NCBI GenBank assembly: GCA_947095535.1 | Contig: OX352773.1 | Location: 129,534,830 to 129,598,829, forward strand | DNA from: Poecilobothrus nobilitatus | Lineage: Eukaryota; Arthropoda; Insecta; Diptera; Dolichopodidae | Direction of reading: 5' to 3' | Length of the DNA: 64,000 nucleotides | Shown: positions 19,495-29,989 of the stretch, one piece after another | Numbering within the stretch: the stretch's first letter is position 1 | How the letters are laid out: each line of letters starts with the position of its first letter | Position numbers and translations under genes: made by a program | The notes under the pieces: generated by a model | Told to the model about the DNA's origin: nothing | The model's input: only the letters and a program-made list of their open reading frames with translations | The model's database searches: none

Positions 19495-20994
19495 CTACAA
19501 ATGGATATACTATTATACAAGAAAAATAAATTCTTATACTAAAAACTTTTAATTATTCTCTTCATATAATTGACTTAAACCAAATCGACAAAATAATAAA
19601 TGAATTAATAACTAGCACAACCTTATTACCTAAAAACATTAGTTACCTACTACTTAAAGATATTGAAAAATTACAAGACAAATTAGCAACATTAGAAAAT
19701 GGACAGCACTCAATACATAAACGAGGACTGATTAATTTCATAGGAACAATCTGTAAATGGATAGCTGGAACTATGGACGATGACGACAGAGAAACAATTA
19801 ACCAATATTTCCAAACGATTGACAATAACAACCATAAAGTTATATCAACAATAAGTAAACAAATACTAATAAATGACAATTTTAATACATCCATAAATAA
19901 ATTGCTTAACGCCATTAAAGAAGACAGAGAGATAACTAAAGAGTTCTTAAAAGAAGTAACTAACCAAAATCAACTTAAAATCATAATATTTGACATTAAA
20001 TTAAATATTCAAGAAATAGACAGAATTATAAACAAACTACAAGACAATATAATACTTTCTAATATCAACATAATTCATCCATCGCTTTTAACTCATGAAG
20101 AAATTTTAGAATATCAAATTAACGCAGATAAAATATAAAACCTAAAAGTAGGGTTTTCAAAAACAACAACAAACAAGTTAATTTTCCTAATTAAAATCCC
20201 ATATAGAATGAGTTTAATAAATAAAAAATTAATTGTACCTTTAGCAAACGATAACACTTGTAACTCAATAGAATATCCAATTACACAAACTTTAGAATAT
20301 CGCGGTGAATATTATGAGTATGATTTAAACAAAGCACTTCATCAGTTAAATGACCTAAGACATTGTATTACTCAGCAAAATTGTGAAAATATAAAAAGTT
20401 GTTCAACAGAAATGTATAGTATTATAGATGATAGTAGTTTATTAATTCAATTAGCGAAAAATATAACTTTAGTTTCAAATTGTGACGAAAGAAAATTCCA
20501 ATTAAATGGAAATTATTTCATAAAATTTTACAATTTTATTATAAATTTAGATAATAAGACATATTATAATAATATCAAAGAAATAAAAAATAAATATGTA
20601 ATTCCTAATTTAGCCTATAAGTCTCAAAATAATTCTTTAACTTTAAATGACATTGTAATTAAAACAACAAAAAACATAGAAGAAATTGAAGAACTAAAAT
20701 TCCATAAAAAATTTAGGAATTACTTTGTTTATAATAATAACCTTAATACTAATAATTGTAATCATTATCTTATATTGTAAGATGAAAGTAAAAACGATTA
20801 AAACGATTCAGGAGAATCTTCGTTTTAACGAAGGAAGAGTTACGTTACCATTTTCTGTAACGTCCAAATATAAAAATACCGACAACACAAAATGCAATCC
20901 GACACCTTCAGACAAAATCGAAATGCATAATTATGAAATAAAGTCGATGAACGATCGAAGGTTAAAAGATCCACATAAAATACTACTTTTTTAA
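19495..20994 (+). pseudogene. Env pseudogene of second errantivirus
   Basis: The cleavage site HKR followed by GLINFIGTICKWIAG (about 19720-19765) identifies an errantivirus Env. The ectodomain runs to a stop at 20136, resumes in the same region from 20208 (cysteine-rich, 190 codons) and shifts frame near 20725 into a hydrophobic membrane anchor (LILIIVIIILYC) plus cytoplasmic tail that ends at 20994, inside the 3' LTR. Upstream of the cleavage site there is one further stop. Non-functional. Confidence 0.85.
20827..20837 (+). promoter_or_regulatory. Polypurine tract of second errantivirus
   Basis: AACGAAGGAAG directly before AGTTACG, the inferred LTR start. It is also coding for the Env tail (NEGR). 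Confidence 0.65.
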
Positions 20995-21219
20995 CAAAAG
21001 TGATATTTTATATTTTATATTAACAGTTTTTACTTTCGTCAGCAAATTTAGCAATTCAGGTAATAAATTGAATGTTAATTAAAATTAAAAAGTTCAGCTA
21101 ATAAAAGTTAACAGTAAAGATTAGTTCTATCTTTTAGTTTAATTAAAAGTTAAATAAAGCTTATTTTAAAATAAAAACAATTTTTTTTTTTTAATTAAGA
21201 AAAGAATTAAATCGTTTTT
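20838..21219 (+). repeat. 3' LTR of second errantivirus
   Basis: 382 bp from AGTTACG to the T-run that corresponds to the 5' LTR end. It matches 16315-16667 over its whole length except the first 27 bases and a few indels. Confidence 0.85.
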
Positions 21220-21354
21220 CACATTAACTATGAAAATTAATAAACATAAAAAAAATTGAGCATAACAATTTATAAAATATATAAGTACATATGTTCAAAT
21301 AAAAAAATAACAATTCATTAAATAATAATAATCTAAAAAGCAACTTCAAATTAT

Positions 21355-21403
21355 AATTTTATTTAAACAAGTATTTGTTGCAAATACTTGTTTAAATAAA
21401 ATT
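21355..21403. repeat. Perfect palindrome, 23-bp arms, 3-bp loop
   Basis: The arm 21355-21377 (ends ACAAGTATTTG) is the exact reverse complement of 21381-21403, with TTG between. It lies just outside the second errantivirus and upstream of the hAT fossil. It could be a MITE core or an element end; there is no direct evidence. Confidence 0.8.
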
Positions 21404-21840
21404 TTGACTTGCAAATAAATCAAAAATTTTATCATTGAAATTCGGAGTTTTTAAAATAAATTATTTTTCGATTGATAGAACTGCTAATGAATTTAAACGA
21501 TTTTGTCCCATTACACTTGATTTATACGTTTTTATATTTTTAAGTGTACCAAATCATCTTTCCGAATTTGTACTTGTTAGGAGTAGCTAAAACTATTTCA
21601 ACCAATATTTTGGTCTGATCAAACTCTAAGTTATCTAATATAAATTGATATAAATCTGAAACGAAATTTAATTTTTGAAACAAATCATTATTATGTATAA
21701 TAAGTAGTTCGCATTTTAAAAGTTCAAAATTAAGAAATATGTAATAATTAACTATAATTTTAACATTGCAGAAGGGAAATTGCTGTTGTAATCAAGAAAT
21801 TGTTTTTGGATTAACAATTTTTAAATTAAGAATTTTTAAA

Positions 21841-23275
21841 TTAAGCGAGAATTAAATCATATTTAGAAAATCGAATGTCAATTTGATTATTGATAATATC
21901 ACAAATTTTAATGGAAATTATATCAAGACCACGGCGTTCATTGCGAATTCTTTTTGCTGGATTAACATAATTTTGTTCTGTAGATGAAATACGTATATTA
22001 TTGGGGATTGAATTTATTGAATCAGAAAACTTATCTATTTTATCTTGAACATAACTACCGGTACAATTACGAGATTGCAAAACATTATAAAAAATATAGA
22101 CTTGCGCAAAAATTTTATAAAATAGATCCAAAAAGTAAATAAACTCGTCATCTTTCAAAAATTTTAAAAGTCCACTAGATTCTCTTATAGTAATATCATC
22201 CCACTTTTCTAATGGTATTAGTTCCAATGCCTGAAGGATATTTTCTTTAATTTCAAAACCCGATTGTACTATTCGCGATTTAAAATTTCAACGCGTTCTA
22301 CAGTTTTGGGTAATCCCTTTCGTTTGCAAACTTCTACTAGTAAGTTTTTCCGCTTTGAAGCAGAAAACAATGTTGAAAACCGGGATAAATTAGAAAAATT
22401 AGAAATTCGTACTTCTTTAATTGAACAACAAGCGGACTTTAAAACTAAATTAAACAAATGGGCATAACAGTGTACAAAGTGAGCATGCGGATATTCACGC
22501 CTTAAAATCGTTTGTACATCCCCTTCGCTCCCACTCATTACAGAAGCTCCATCATAGGTTTGTGCAATAAGTTTGCTTTTTAGATCATAAATTTCAATTG
22601 CACTTTTGATCACATCAACTAACCCTTTTGCAGACAAGTCATTAACATCAAAAAAACCTAGAAATCTCAACTAGTGTTGAGCATTTTACATATCGTAAAA
22701 CTAAAACCAATTGCGATTTACAAGAAATGTCAGTAGTCTCATCAGCTTGAAAAGCTACAAAATTACTTTCTTTAATTTCTTGTTAAATTAAATTTAAATA
22801 TACCTTGTTTATACAATTTAGAAGTTAATTTTGGACTGTCTTAGAAATATTTTGTACGATTGTAGCATTTTCTAAAAAATCGTGTAAAAAATGCAGGATC
22901 TAGTTCTCTAGTATAAGAGACTAAACCAAGAAAAATTCCCAAATTAGCTGAACTATTTTTTTCGTCATGTCCTCTAAGTGACAAATTATGACTCCCACAA
23001 AATTTTATAATATTAATACTCTATTAAGGACCATACGATTTTTTTTAACAGTTTCATTATGTTTACGAAGTGATGCGGCACAACCACTATTAATCGCACT
23101 CATAATGTATACCGTGTTAAATACTTTAAAATTTAACATGCATTTTAAATACTGACTACTGATTTCATGTTTTTTTATTGCCTCAGACAAATGTTTTAAA
23201 TTTTTATAACCGATTTGAGTCCAAACATTGTCATTACCAAATAAAACGCAATAAAAACAATATAATGACTAGAAA
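21841..23275 (-). pseudogene. hAT-type transposase fossil (ZMYM1/DUF4371-like)
   Basis: Read on the - strand from 23275: FGNDNVWTQIGYKNLKHL and SEAIKKHEIS (start of the domain after the TTF zinc finger), a stop-rich middle, then ESNFVAFQADETTDIS (about 22750; the catalytic Asp region), a conserved block GFFDVNDLSAKGL, IAQTYDGASVMSG and HFVHCYAHLFNLVL (22670-22450), and finally a region up to IISIKICDII (21841-22227). These are the hallmarks of the hAT transposase group to which the zinc finger MYM-type 1-like genes belong. At least three stops or frameshifts occur; the C-terminal dimerisation region is not seen. Its N-terminal piece is at 24967-25119. Confidence 0.8.
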
Positions 23276-24966
23276 ATCCCCTGTGCAATTGCACAAATTC
23301 TATAGATTCAAAAACATTTACGTTATCATACTGACTCCCTTAATAAACTACCTAAAAATTTCATTTTTACATCAGCATCATTAAAAAAAACTTTGAAATC
23401 ACTTACTTACTTGTAATAGAAAAAAAACATAAAACAAATCTAAACACATAAAATTAAAAATGTTAGGTACAGTTTATTAATTTATTCTCGCCGTTTTTTC
23501 GTGGCGATAATTTTTGACAGTTTTTTAATTATTGAGAAAAAATGGTCCAAGCTAAAAACACATTCAGGGTAAAATTTCGTGCCGATATCTAAAAAATTGT
23601 TTGAAACACATGTATAAAGTGCACAATAAAAACCGGCGAAAAACCAACCAACACCAACCGCTACGACATTTTTTTTTTCTTATATTTAAAACACTCCCAA
23701 TAATCGAAATAATTTTAATATTTGTTAAAATTTTACTCTCTATTTTTCTTTAGTTTTAGAAAAAAAATTTTTATTTAGATAAAAACACTTGTTTTCGCCG
23801 CGAAATTACTTCAATTACCAAAATTACTTTCAAGTCTTTTGCGTTTATTTTTTTTTGTGCTTGAAAAAAATTTGCTGAATTTATTTTATTTAAATGTACT
23901 TTGGAAGAGGTCTTTGGTATATTTAATAAAAGATTCATGTCTCTGATAATGTAATTTCATAAATTTTCGGGGTCTTTTTTTTTGTGACGGTCGTTTTCGA
24001 CAGCTTTTTAATTTAATGGTCTAATAATAAATTAGTACAAAATTATGAATCTATTGTGAGGAAAGGCTTCTAAAATGATATTTTCTATGTTATTTTTTCT
24101 TTTTTTTTAAGAAAAATATCCGTTTCTATAATATTTAGTAAGTTTCTGACTTCTGTTATGAAATATAATTATTTAAGTCTGCCGAATTTTACATTAATAA
24201 AAAAATTTCGAATATTTTATGTTATGTTTTATGTTAAAAATCTAAATTTCAACCTAAATAAACAAAACTATTTTAAAGTATGTTACGAAGCTTTTACCAG
24301 CTTTTATACTAATGAAAACAAAATCAAGAATAAAATCGGCCTATTATTTTTTTCTTATAAATATGAGGTTTACTATAAACTTTGCTCACTCTCACTTTTT
24401 CACTTTCAGGCGTTTTTATTTTATTAAGAGTACCTATTTTTATATTTTTTTTCCAAAACAAAAATTGGAAATGCCAACAGAAGATTAATAATTTATTTTT
24501 AATTTACCGCTGCGACCAGTTCATAATGGACGTGGCGGTCAAATTTAAAAATTAAAAATTTGCTGAATTTATTTTGATTGAAAATGTGTTTTTTAAGTAT
24601 GTACTTTTCCTTTTTTGACTGTACTCACTTTTAATGAACGGTTTGTGTCGCTGATAATACTTCTAGTGGAAAATTTGGTCACTCGTAATAATATTTACTA
24701 AATTTATTTATATTTTTAATGAACGGTTTGTGTCTCTTGATAATACTTTGAGTCAAAAATTTGTGTCTCTGGTAATAAAATTTGAAATTATTAAATAAAT
24801 ATACAGAAATATCATCATTGCCAGTTTAGTTTACATTCAGTGTGAGTGTTTTATTATAGATATAAAATATATTTTTTTACATGTTGGCAAGGTCTCGCCA
24901 ACATCTTGTGTATTATATTATAGATTTATTTTCAATACTAACGCTTAACCATGCTTTTTTCGAAAG
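23276..24966. other. AT-rich insertion splitting the hAT fossil
   Basis: About 1.7 kb between the two parts of the hAT reading frame. It holds no recognisable protein. It contains two imperfect copies of an AATGAACGGTTTGTGTC motif (24635, 24717) followed by CTGATAATACTT-like words, and a short hairpin GTTGGC...GCCAAC (24884-24903). Whether it is an intron or another insertion is unclear; about 20 codons of the hAT frame are missing at the junction, which favours insertion with loss. Confidence 0.55.
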
Positions 24967-25119
24967 CTAATATTTATTAAATTTTCTGTTTGGTTTGCCT
25001 TTATCATCTTGCAATATAAAATCGAGTGGCTGATGTGATCCCAAGCGCTTTATTTCAATTTTATCTGCTAAAGCTAAATATTTAAAAGGATGCTCCAATA
25101 AGTAATCTATAAGATTCAT
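24967..25119 (-). pseudogene. hAT transposase N-terminal piece
   Basis: 50 codons from an ATG at 25119, containing LLEHPFKYLALADKI, EIKRLGSHQP and LQDDKGKPNRKF. This is the conserved lead-in to the TTF zinc finger of ZMYM1-like hAT transposases; the next expected residues (zinc finger) are missing and a stop follows. The reading continues after the 1.7-kb insertion at 23275. Confidence 0.7.
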
Positions 25120-25935
25120 TATTATTACTTATTCTAGCATAAAATTTGAAATATTATAAAAAACAATAATTTTACTTCTACAATAATATAAATTAATATC
25201 TACTAATCCAAGTGCACAATGGTTTCCAATTCAAATGTTATTAATTTTATTTAAAATAAATTTTTTTTCAATAAATACCTGTATAATTTTTTTTATACTT
25301 TACTTCAAAATTTGCAAAGAATGTAGGTTAGGTATCTAAATAATTACCTACATTAAATATGCAATTTATAATCTCCTATGATTTTGTTTTTTATTCTCTA
25401 TATATAGTAAAATACCATAAAGATAGAATATGCGTTTCGTTAATTTTATATTGGTCATTACCAATGTTAAAACTGTTAAATCTTCTCTTTATTTGTTCTC
25501 GTTCTCGTTATTAGTATTCATTATTTTATTATAAATTATAATATGCGCATACATATCTATGTAATATGTATATATTTCATATTAATTATCCCCTAAGATT
25601 CCTTATAAGTGTACGTATGTGTGTGTTTTATATTACAAATTTAATTTCTTAATGTTTGACGATCTATTGAGAATATTAATTTGAATCTTAATATGGAATT
25701 TTTTGTTTTGAAATAGGTAAACATTTTTTGTTTTTAAAAAAGTGGGTTATGAAAGTATCGAGCTATATACTATAAGCGTATAAAAAATCAGAAATATTCC
25801 CTACTATACAAATGTAATATTTAAAAAAAAAATGTTCTTGCTAAATTGTTCAGGAGAGGGTTTTAAAGTCCTTTTGTCTAAAAGAAACAAAAAAAATTCT
25901 TAAACGGTAATAGCCAGTAAATAAAAAATAATATA

Positions 25936-27118
25936 GGGTGTTCAAAATTGAGGTATCATTTTAATTTTAATAAAAAGACTTTTGTTTTGAAATATTAAAT
26001 ATATTTTTATTTTAATTTATTACAAATAGGTTCCGGTTAATGATAAAAATTATGTCGGCCAAGTGGCCCCCTCTACTACTTCGCAGGCTTCCAATCTTTT
26101 ACCAAAATTCTGAATAACGTTGTTCAATAAACTATTCTCAATGGTTGAAATCTGCTCGATAATATTGTTTTTAAGCTCTTGAATTGTTGTGGGATTATTG
26201 CTGTACACTTTCGATTTCACAAAACCCCACAAAAAAAAATCCAACGATGTCAAATCGCACGATCTTGGTGGCCACATCACTCCTCCTCTACGAGAAATAA
26301 TGCTATCTTCGAACTTTTCCTTCAAAAGATCCATTGTTTCTCTTGCTGTGTGGCAAGTGGCACCGTCCTGTTGAAACCACATATTCTCTACGTCCAAATC
26401 ATCAATTTCCCGCCACAAAAAGCTTCGGATCATCTCCCTGTAGCGATTTCCATTGACCGTAATCGCATTTCCATTTGCGTTTTCAAAAAAATATGGTCCG
26501 ATGATTCCTCCTGACCACAAACCACACCAAACCGTAACTTTTTGTGGATGTACTGGTTGCTCTAAGATAACCCTTGGATTCTCTTCACCCCAAATGCGGC
26601 AATTCTGTTTATTGACGTAGCCATTGAGTTGGAAATAAGCTTCGTCGGTGAAGATTATTTTGTTAAAAAAATTTTCATTTTCTTCTTGTTTTTCGATTGC
26701 CCAAGAAACGAATTGCCGACGTAATGCATGGTCAGTTGGTTTTAATTCTTGCGTCAGCTGGATCTTATAAGCCTTTAAATGGAAGCCGGTTGAACGGCGA
26801 CTACGTTGATAAATGTTGCCTCTGTTATCAATAACAGATCCAGTTTCTAGAAATTTATCAACCATCAGCTTGATGGCACGATTTGTTGGAGCATTTTCTC
26901 TACCAAATTTTGTTCGAAATTTCCTAATTACATCTTGAAAACTTTTACCATTTTCAAAAAATGTTGTAATAACAAAAACACGTTGTTACTTCGTGTAACG
27001 TTCCCTATTAACTAACCGGAATGTATTTAGAATATACCCAAAGAAACCTCGTATAAAAATCCCAGGTAGAAAAAAAAATGGCGGCAAAATCAAAATGATA
27101 CCTCAATTTTGAACACCC
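25936..27118 (-). mobile_element. rosa-like mariner (DD41D), copy 1
   Basis: 1,183 bp flanked by TA on both sides, with terminal inverted repeats of about 27 bp (GGGTGTTCAAAATTGAGG...). It carries a transposase on the - strand with a Tc1/mariner DDD active site. Only one other copy, deleted differently, is in the window (42932-43963). Confidence 0.93.
26050..26990 (-). pseudogene. Mariner transposase, N-terminal part deleted
   Basis: The main frame (26865-26050) contains the first catalytic Asp in IIFTDEAYFQLNG, the second in FQQDGATCH, and the third in DLTSLDFFLWG. 41 residues lie between the second and third, the DD41D spacing of rosa-type mariners. The usual helix-turn-helix linker is missing: RRSTG jumps directly to FHLKAYKIQL, where copy 2 has about 45 more residues. 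The N-terminal helix-turn-helix region above 26865 can be read (26880-26990) only with frame changes and lacks a clean ATG. The protein would be defective in DNA binding although its catalytic core looks complete. Confidence 0.85.
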
Positions 27119-27120
27119 TA

Positions 27121-28630
27121 TGTATGTAATTAACATAAACATAATTAGTTTTATTAGTAATCTAACAAAATTTGAATCGTTTCAATCGGACTTGTAGTTT
27201 TTAAGATAAAGGTGTTTTAGTAAAAGTCTTTCCCAACTATAATTTTCTATTAGAAAAGAGAATATTAAATTGTTCTAAGGTAGGCAAAATCAAAATGTGG
27301 CCAACTTGATGCATAGAAAAACTAATACATACTCAAAATTTCTTTTTTCAAAATCAATGTATTTTTAATATCTAAGTTGGTCAATTTGAAATCTACCCAC
27401 CTTGCATATAAAAAAAAATGCTTATGAAAATTTTTTTTTTTTATGAATGAAATTTTTTTGAAGTATGCGCATTGTGTAACTGTGTAATAAAATAGATTTG
27501 GAATGTAAATTTGCAAGTATGGAATAATAATTGTATTTATATATATTCCATGATTGTATTATATTGTATTGCATTATATGAAATATAATACATATATCTG
27601 GTTGTATTATTAATTATTAGAATAGATAAGAAAAATCATAAAGCTAATAAAAAAAGTAGGTATATTTCATATTAGATTTTTAAAATGAGTTTTTATTTTA
27701 TGAGACGTTGATTAGAAGTAATAAAAATGTTTGGGTTTAGTTTGCTTGGCGTTTTACAGGGTGCCCAACTTGCCCATTAGACAGTGCCGAACTTGTCCAT
27801 TAGGTAGAGCCGCCGTTGGTTATATACATATATTATGTCTGACAATTAAACTAAATTTAACTATTATAATTTTATTTATTTATTATATTATATAATTATT
27901 ATATATAAAATTAAAATTATAAAATCCACCAATCCAATCCAATTTAAAAATTTTTACCTTATATCATCATATTCATATAATATATTCATATTCTATACTA
28001 ACTCACTGTAAATATATAATACTAAATCATATATATGCGAGAGGCAAACACAAATACATATTTACATTCTGAAGTATAAAATAAGTACCTACCTCAAAAA
28101 ATACTACTACGATTTACGAACTAATAAATAGCAAGTACTAAAAAGAAAGAAAAAATTAATATGTAAATACATAGAAAGGCGTGTAAAAAAATGCATATGT
28201 GGCAAGAAATTTTGATAAGCTGTATTTCTTAAACTACTACCCCGATCCAAAAAAATAAAAACTTATTTTGTTTTTCCACCCCTCATTCTTTCTAATGATG
28301 TATAAACTATATAAATCGGTCTAGTAGTTTTCTCTGAAAAGCAACCCAAAAAACAATGCTGGCGTATTTATATAATGATGATGAGAATGATATTAAAAAT
28401 TTTCATAGTTTTATGTTTGTTTTTATTAATATGTATTGTGTAATGATAAACCTTAAATTATTTTAGTTGTTTTTAGAAACAACTAAAAAAAAAAAAATAA
28501 AAGAAAAATATTTTTATTCAAAATTTATTTTTTATGTTAATTAATTTTTATGATAAATAAATATTTTTTTAAGTTAAATTATTTTTATGTTAAATTAAAT
28601 TAAATTAAAAATGTAATTTTTCTTTTTACT
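27121..28630. other. AT-rich spacer, nothing recognised
   Basis: About 1.5 kb of AT-rich DNA without a credible gene. A short GC-richer patch at 27750-27815 contains a twofold GCC(C/G)AACTTG(C/T)CCATTAG motif. TTAAATTAAATTAAA runs lie near 28590. Confidence 0.55.
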
Positions 28631-29310
28631 TATTATAGTCGTATGAACTATGTTCAAGGGTATAATAAATTTGGCATTACGTTTGTGACACCTTTAATAA
28701 GTCGAGCTATATCAATGTCAAAGGTATAGATTGGCTCAGAATTGAATTCTGAGTCTATTGGTCCGTCCGCCTGCCTTCCCGCAAGATTACTCAAAAAATA
28801 AAGGAGCTAAGAGGCTGAAATCTTTTTTACGTCACTTTTGCAAAATTGATATTTTCGCTATTTAAATCCAGCATTTTCGGCAGTAGCTGCCACAATCCAG
28901 CAGTAGCTGCCATACATCTTCCTTCTTTATAAGGAAATAACTCAGTATCTATTGAAGCTGGGCGTCTAAAATATTACAAATGATGATCAAGTTTTTAGCA
29001 ACAACTTCACTAAAATTTGGTTATGCTGGTTCAACAGGTTCGGGTATCTGCCATACAGCTTCTCTTTTTAAATGAAAATAACTTAGTGTCTATTGAAGCT
29101 AAGTAGCTGAAATTTAGTGAACAAATGTCGAGTTATATGCCAAACACTTTTAAAAAATTTGGTTGTCTTAGAGCAGCCGGTTCAGGCTTCATCTCTTGAA
29201 ACTTATGAAGCTAGGCGTCTGAGATCTTAAAAAAAATGATCAAGTTTTAGGGTAATAACTTCTGTAAAATTTGGTTGTGCTGGTGCAATAGATTCGGGTA
29301 GCTATCATAC
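28631..29310 (-). repeat. DINE-1/mini-me-like repeat, copy in - orientation
   Basis: It shares its whole length with 63040-63742 in opposite orientation. At its left end is the terminal hairpin region (AACTATGTTCAAGGGTATAAT), then a GTCCGTCCGCCTG microsatellite remnant, then several imperfect internal repeats built around the phrase AACTTCACTAAAATTTGGTT (near 29000, 29150 and 29260). Non-coding. Confidence 0.75.
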
Positions 29311-29452
29311 TCCCCAATTTCGCTTCTTGCACAATTCATCAATTTCATCCAAAAATTGTAAATCTTCCATTTTTTCTTTTTTTTATTTACTTTTTTATAA
29401 TTATAACTATAATTTTTATTATAATTATAACTTTACTTCTTCAATTTCAAAT

Positions 29453-29655
29453 ATAGAGTGTGCAAATAAGCACCCTCAACTATTATTGAGTGTTTACTTA
29501 TTCAGCCATCTCTTTATTCACAGCAAAACGGAGAGTTCTCTCAAATGTCAAAAATTCTGAGTGGAGTGTATCGATAAGTTTATCAGCACTTTTTTTATTC
29601 ACCACAAACTGAGTATTCTCTCAAAAAAGCTGAGTAAACACTCGCACTCAATTTT
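29453..29655. repeat. Possible short MITE with inverted ends
   Basis: GTGTGCAAATAAGCAC near the left and TTTTTATTCACACC near the right are imperfect inverted repeats, and internally GAGTGTTTACTTATTCAGC is mirrored by GCTGAGTAAACACTC. The overall dyad spans about 200 bp. No clean target duplication was seen. Confidence 0.4.
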
Positions 29656-29989
29656 TATTCACACCACCCAATAGCATGTATCATTACAAGCTTGAATCAA
29701 TCAGGTTACAAAATCAAAATATTACTTAAAATTAATATTAACAATATAAAGAGAAAAATTTGTATTAAAAATAAAATGTAGAAAAAAATAAAATAAAAAC
29801 TACAATTAAAGATTATTAATTAAATTTGAATTAACAAACTAGAAATAGAAAAATTGTATTAACAAAAAAAAAAAAAAACAATAAATTTTTAATGAAGATA
29901 ATTTGCTTATTCTAGAAAATTGGTAAATAACAGAATATTAAATTATTAAATATTATAAGCTTTAGTTGACTTTATGATCAAATAAACCT

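Larger units (their letters stand above)
16288..21219 (+). mobile_element. Second errantivirus-like element, decayed
   Basis: A + strand LTR element of about 4.9 kb: 5' LTR (about 16288/16315-16667), a tRNA-Ser-like primer site, broken gag, a large deletion removing most of protease and all RT, the end of RNase H, integrase, env, a polypurine tract and 3' LTR (20838-21219). It is a different lineage from the first element (furin region HKRGLINFIG, different gag). Frameshifts and stops in every gene mean it is dead. LTRs are nearly but not fully identical (for example TATACGAATTAAC versus TATTTTATATTAAC), so it is older. Confidence 0.88.

Noticed and set aside
26179..26514. + strand ORFs over the mariner
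   Set aside because: Shadows of the transposase frame (also at 43181-43536).
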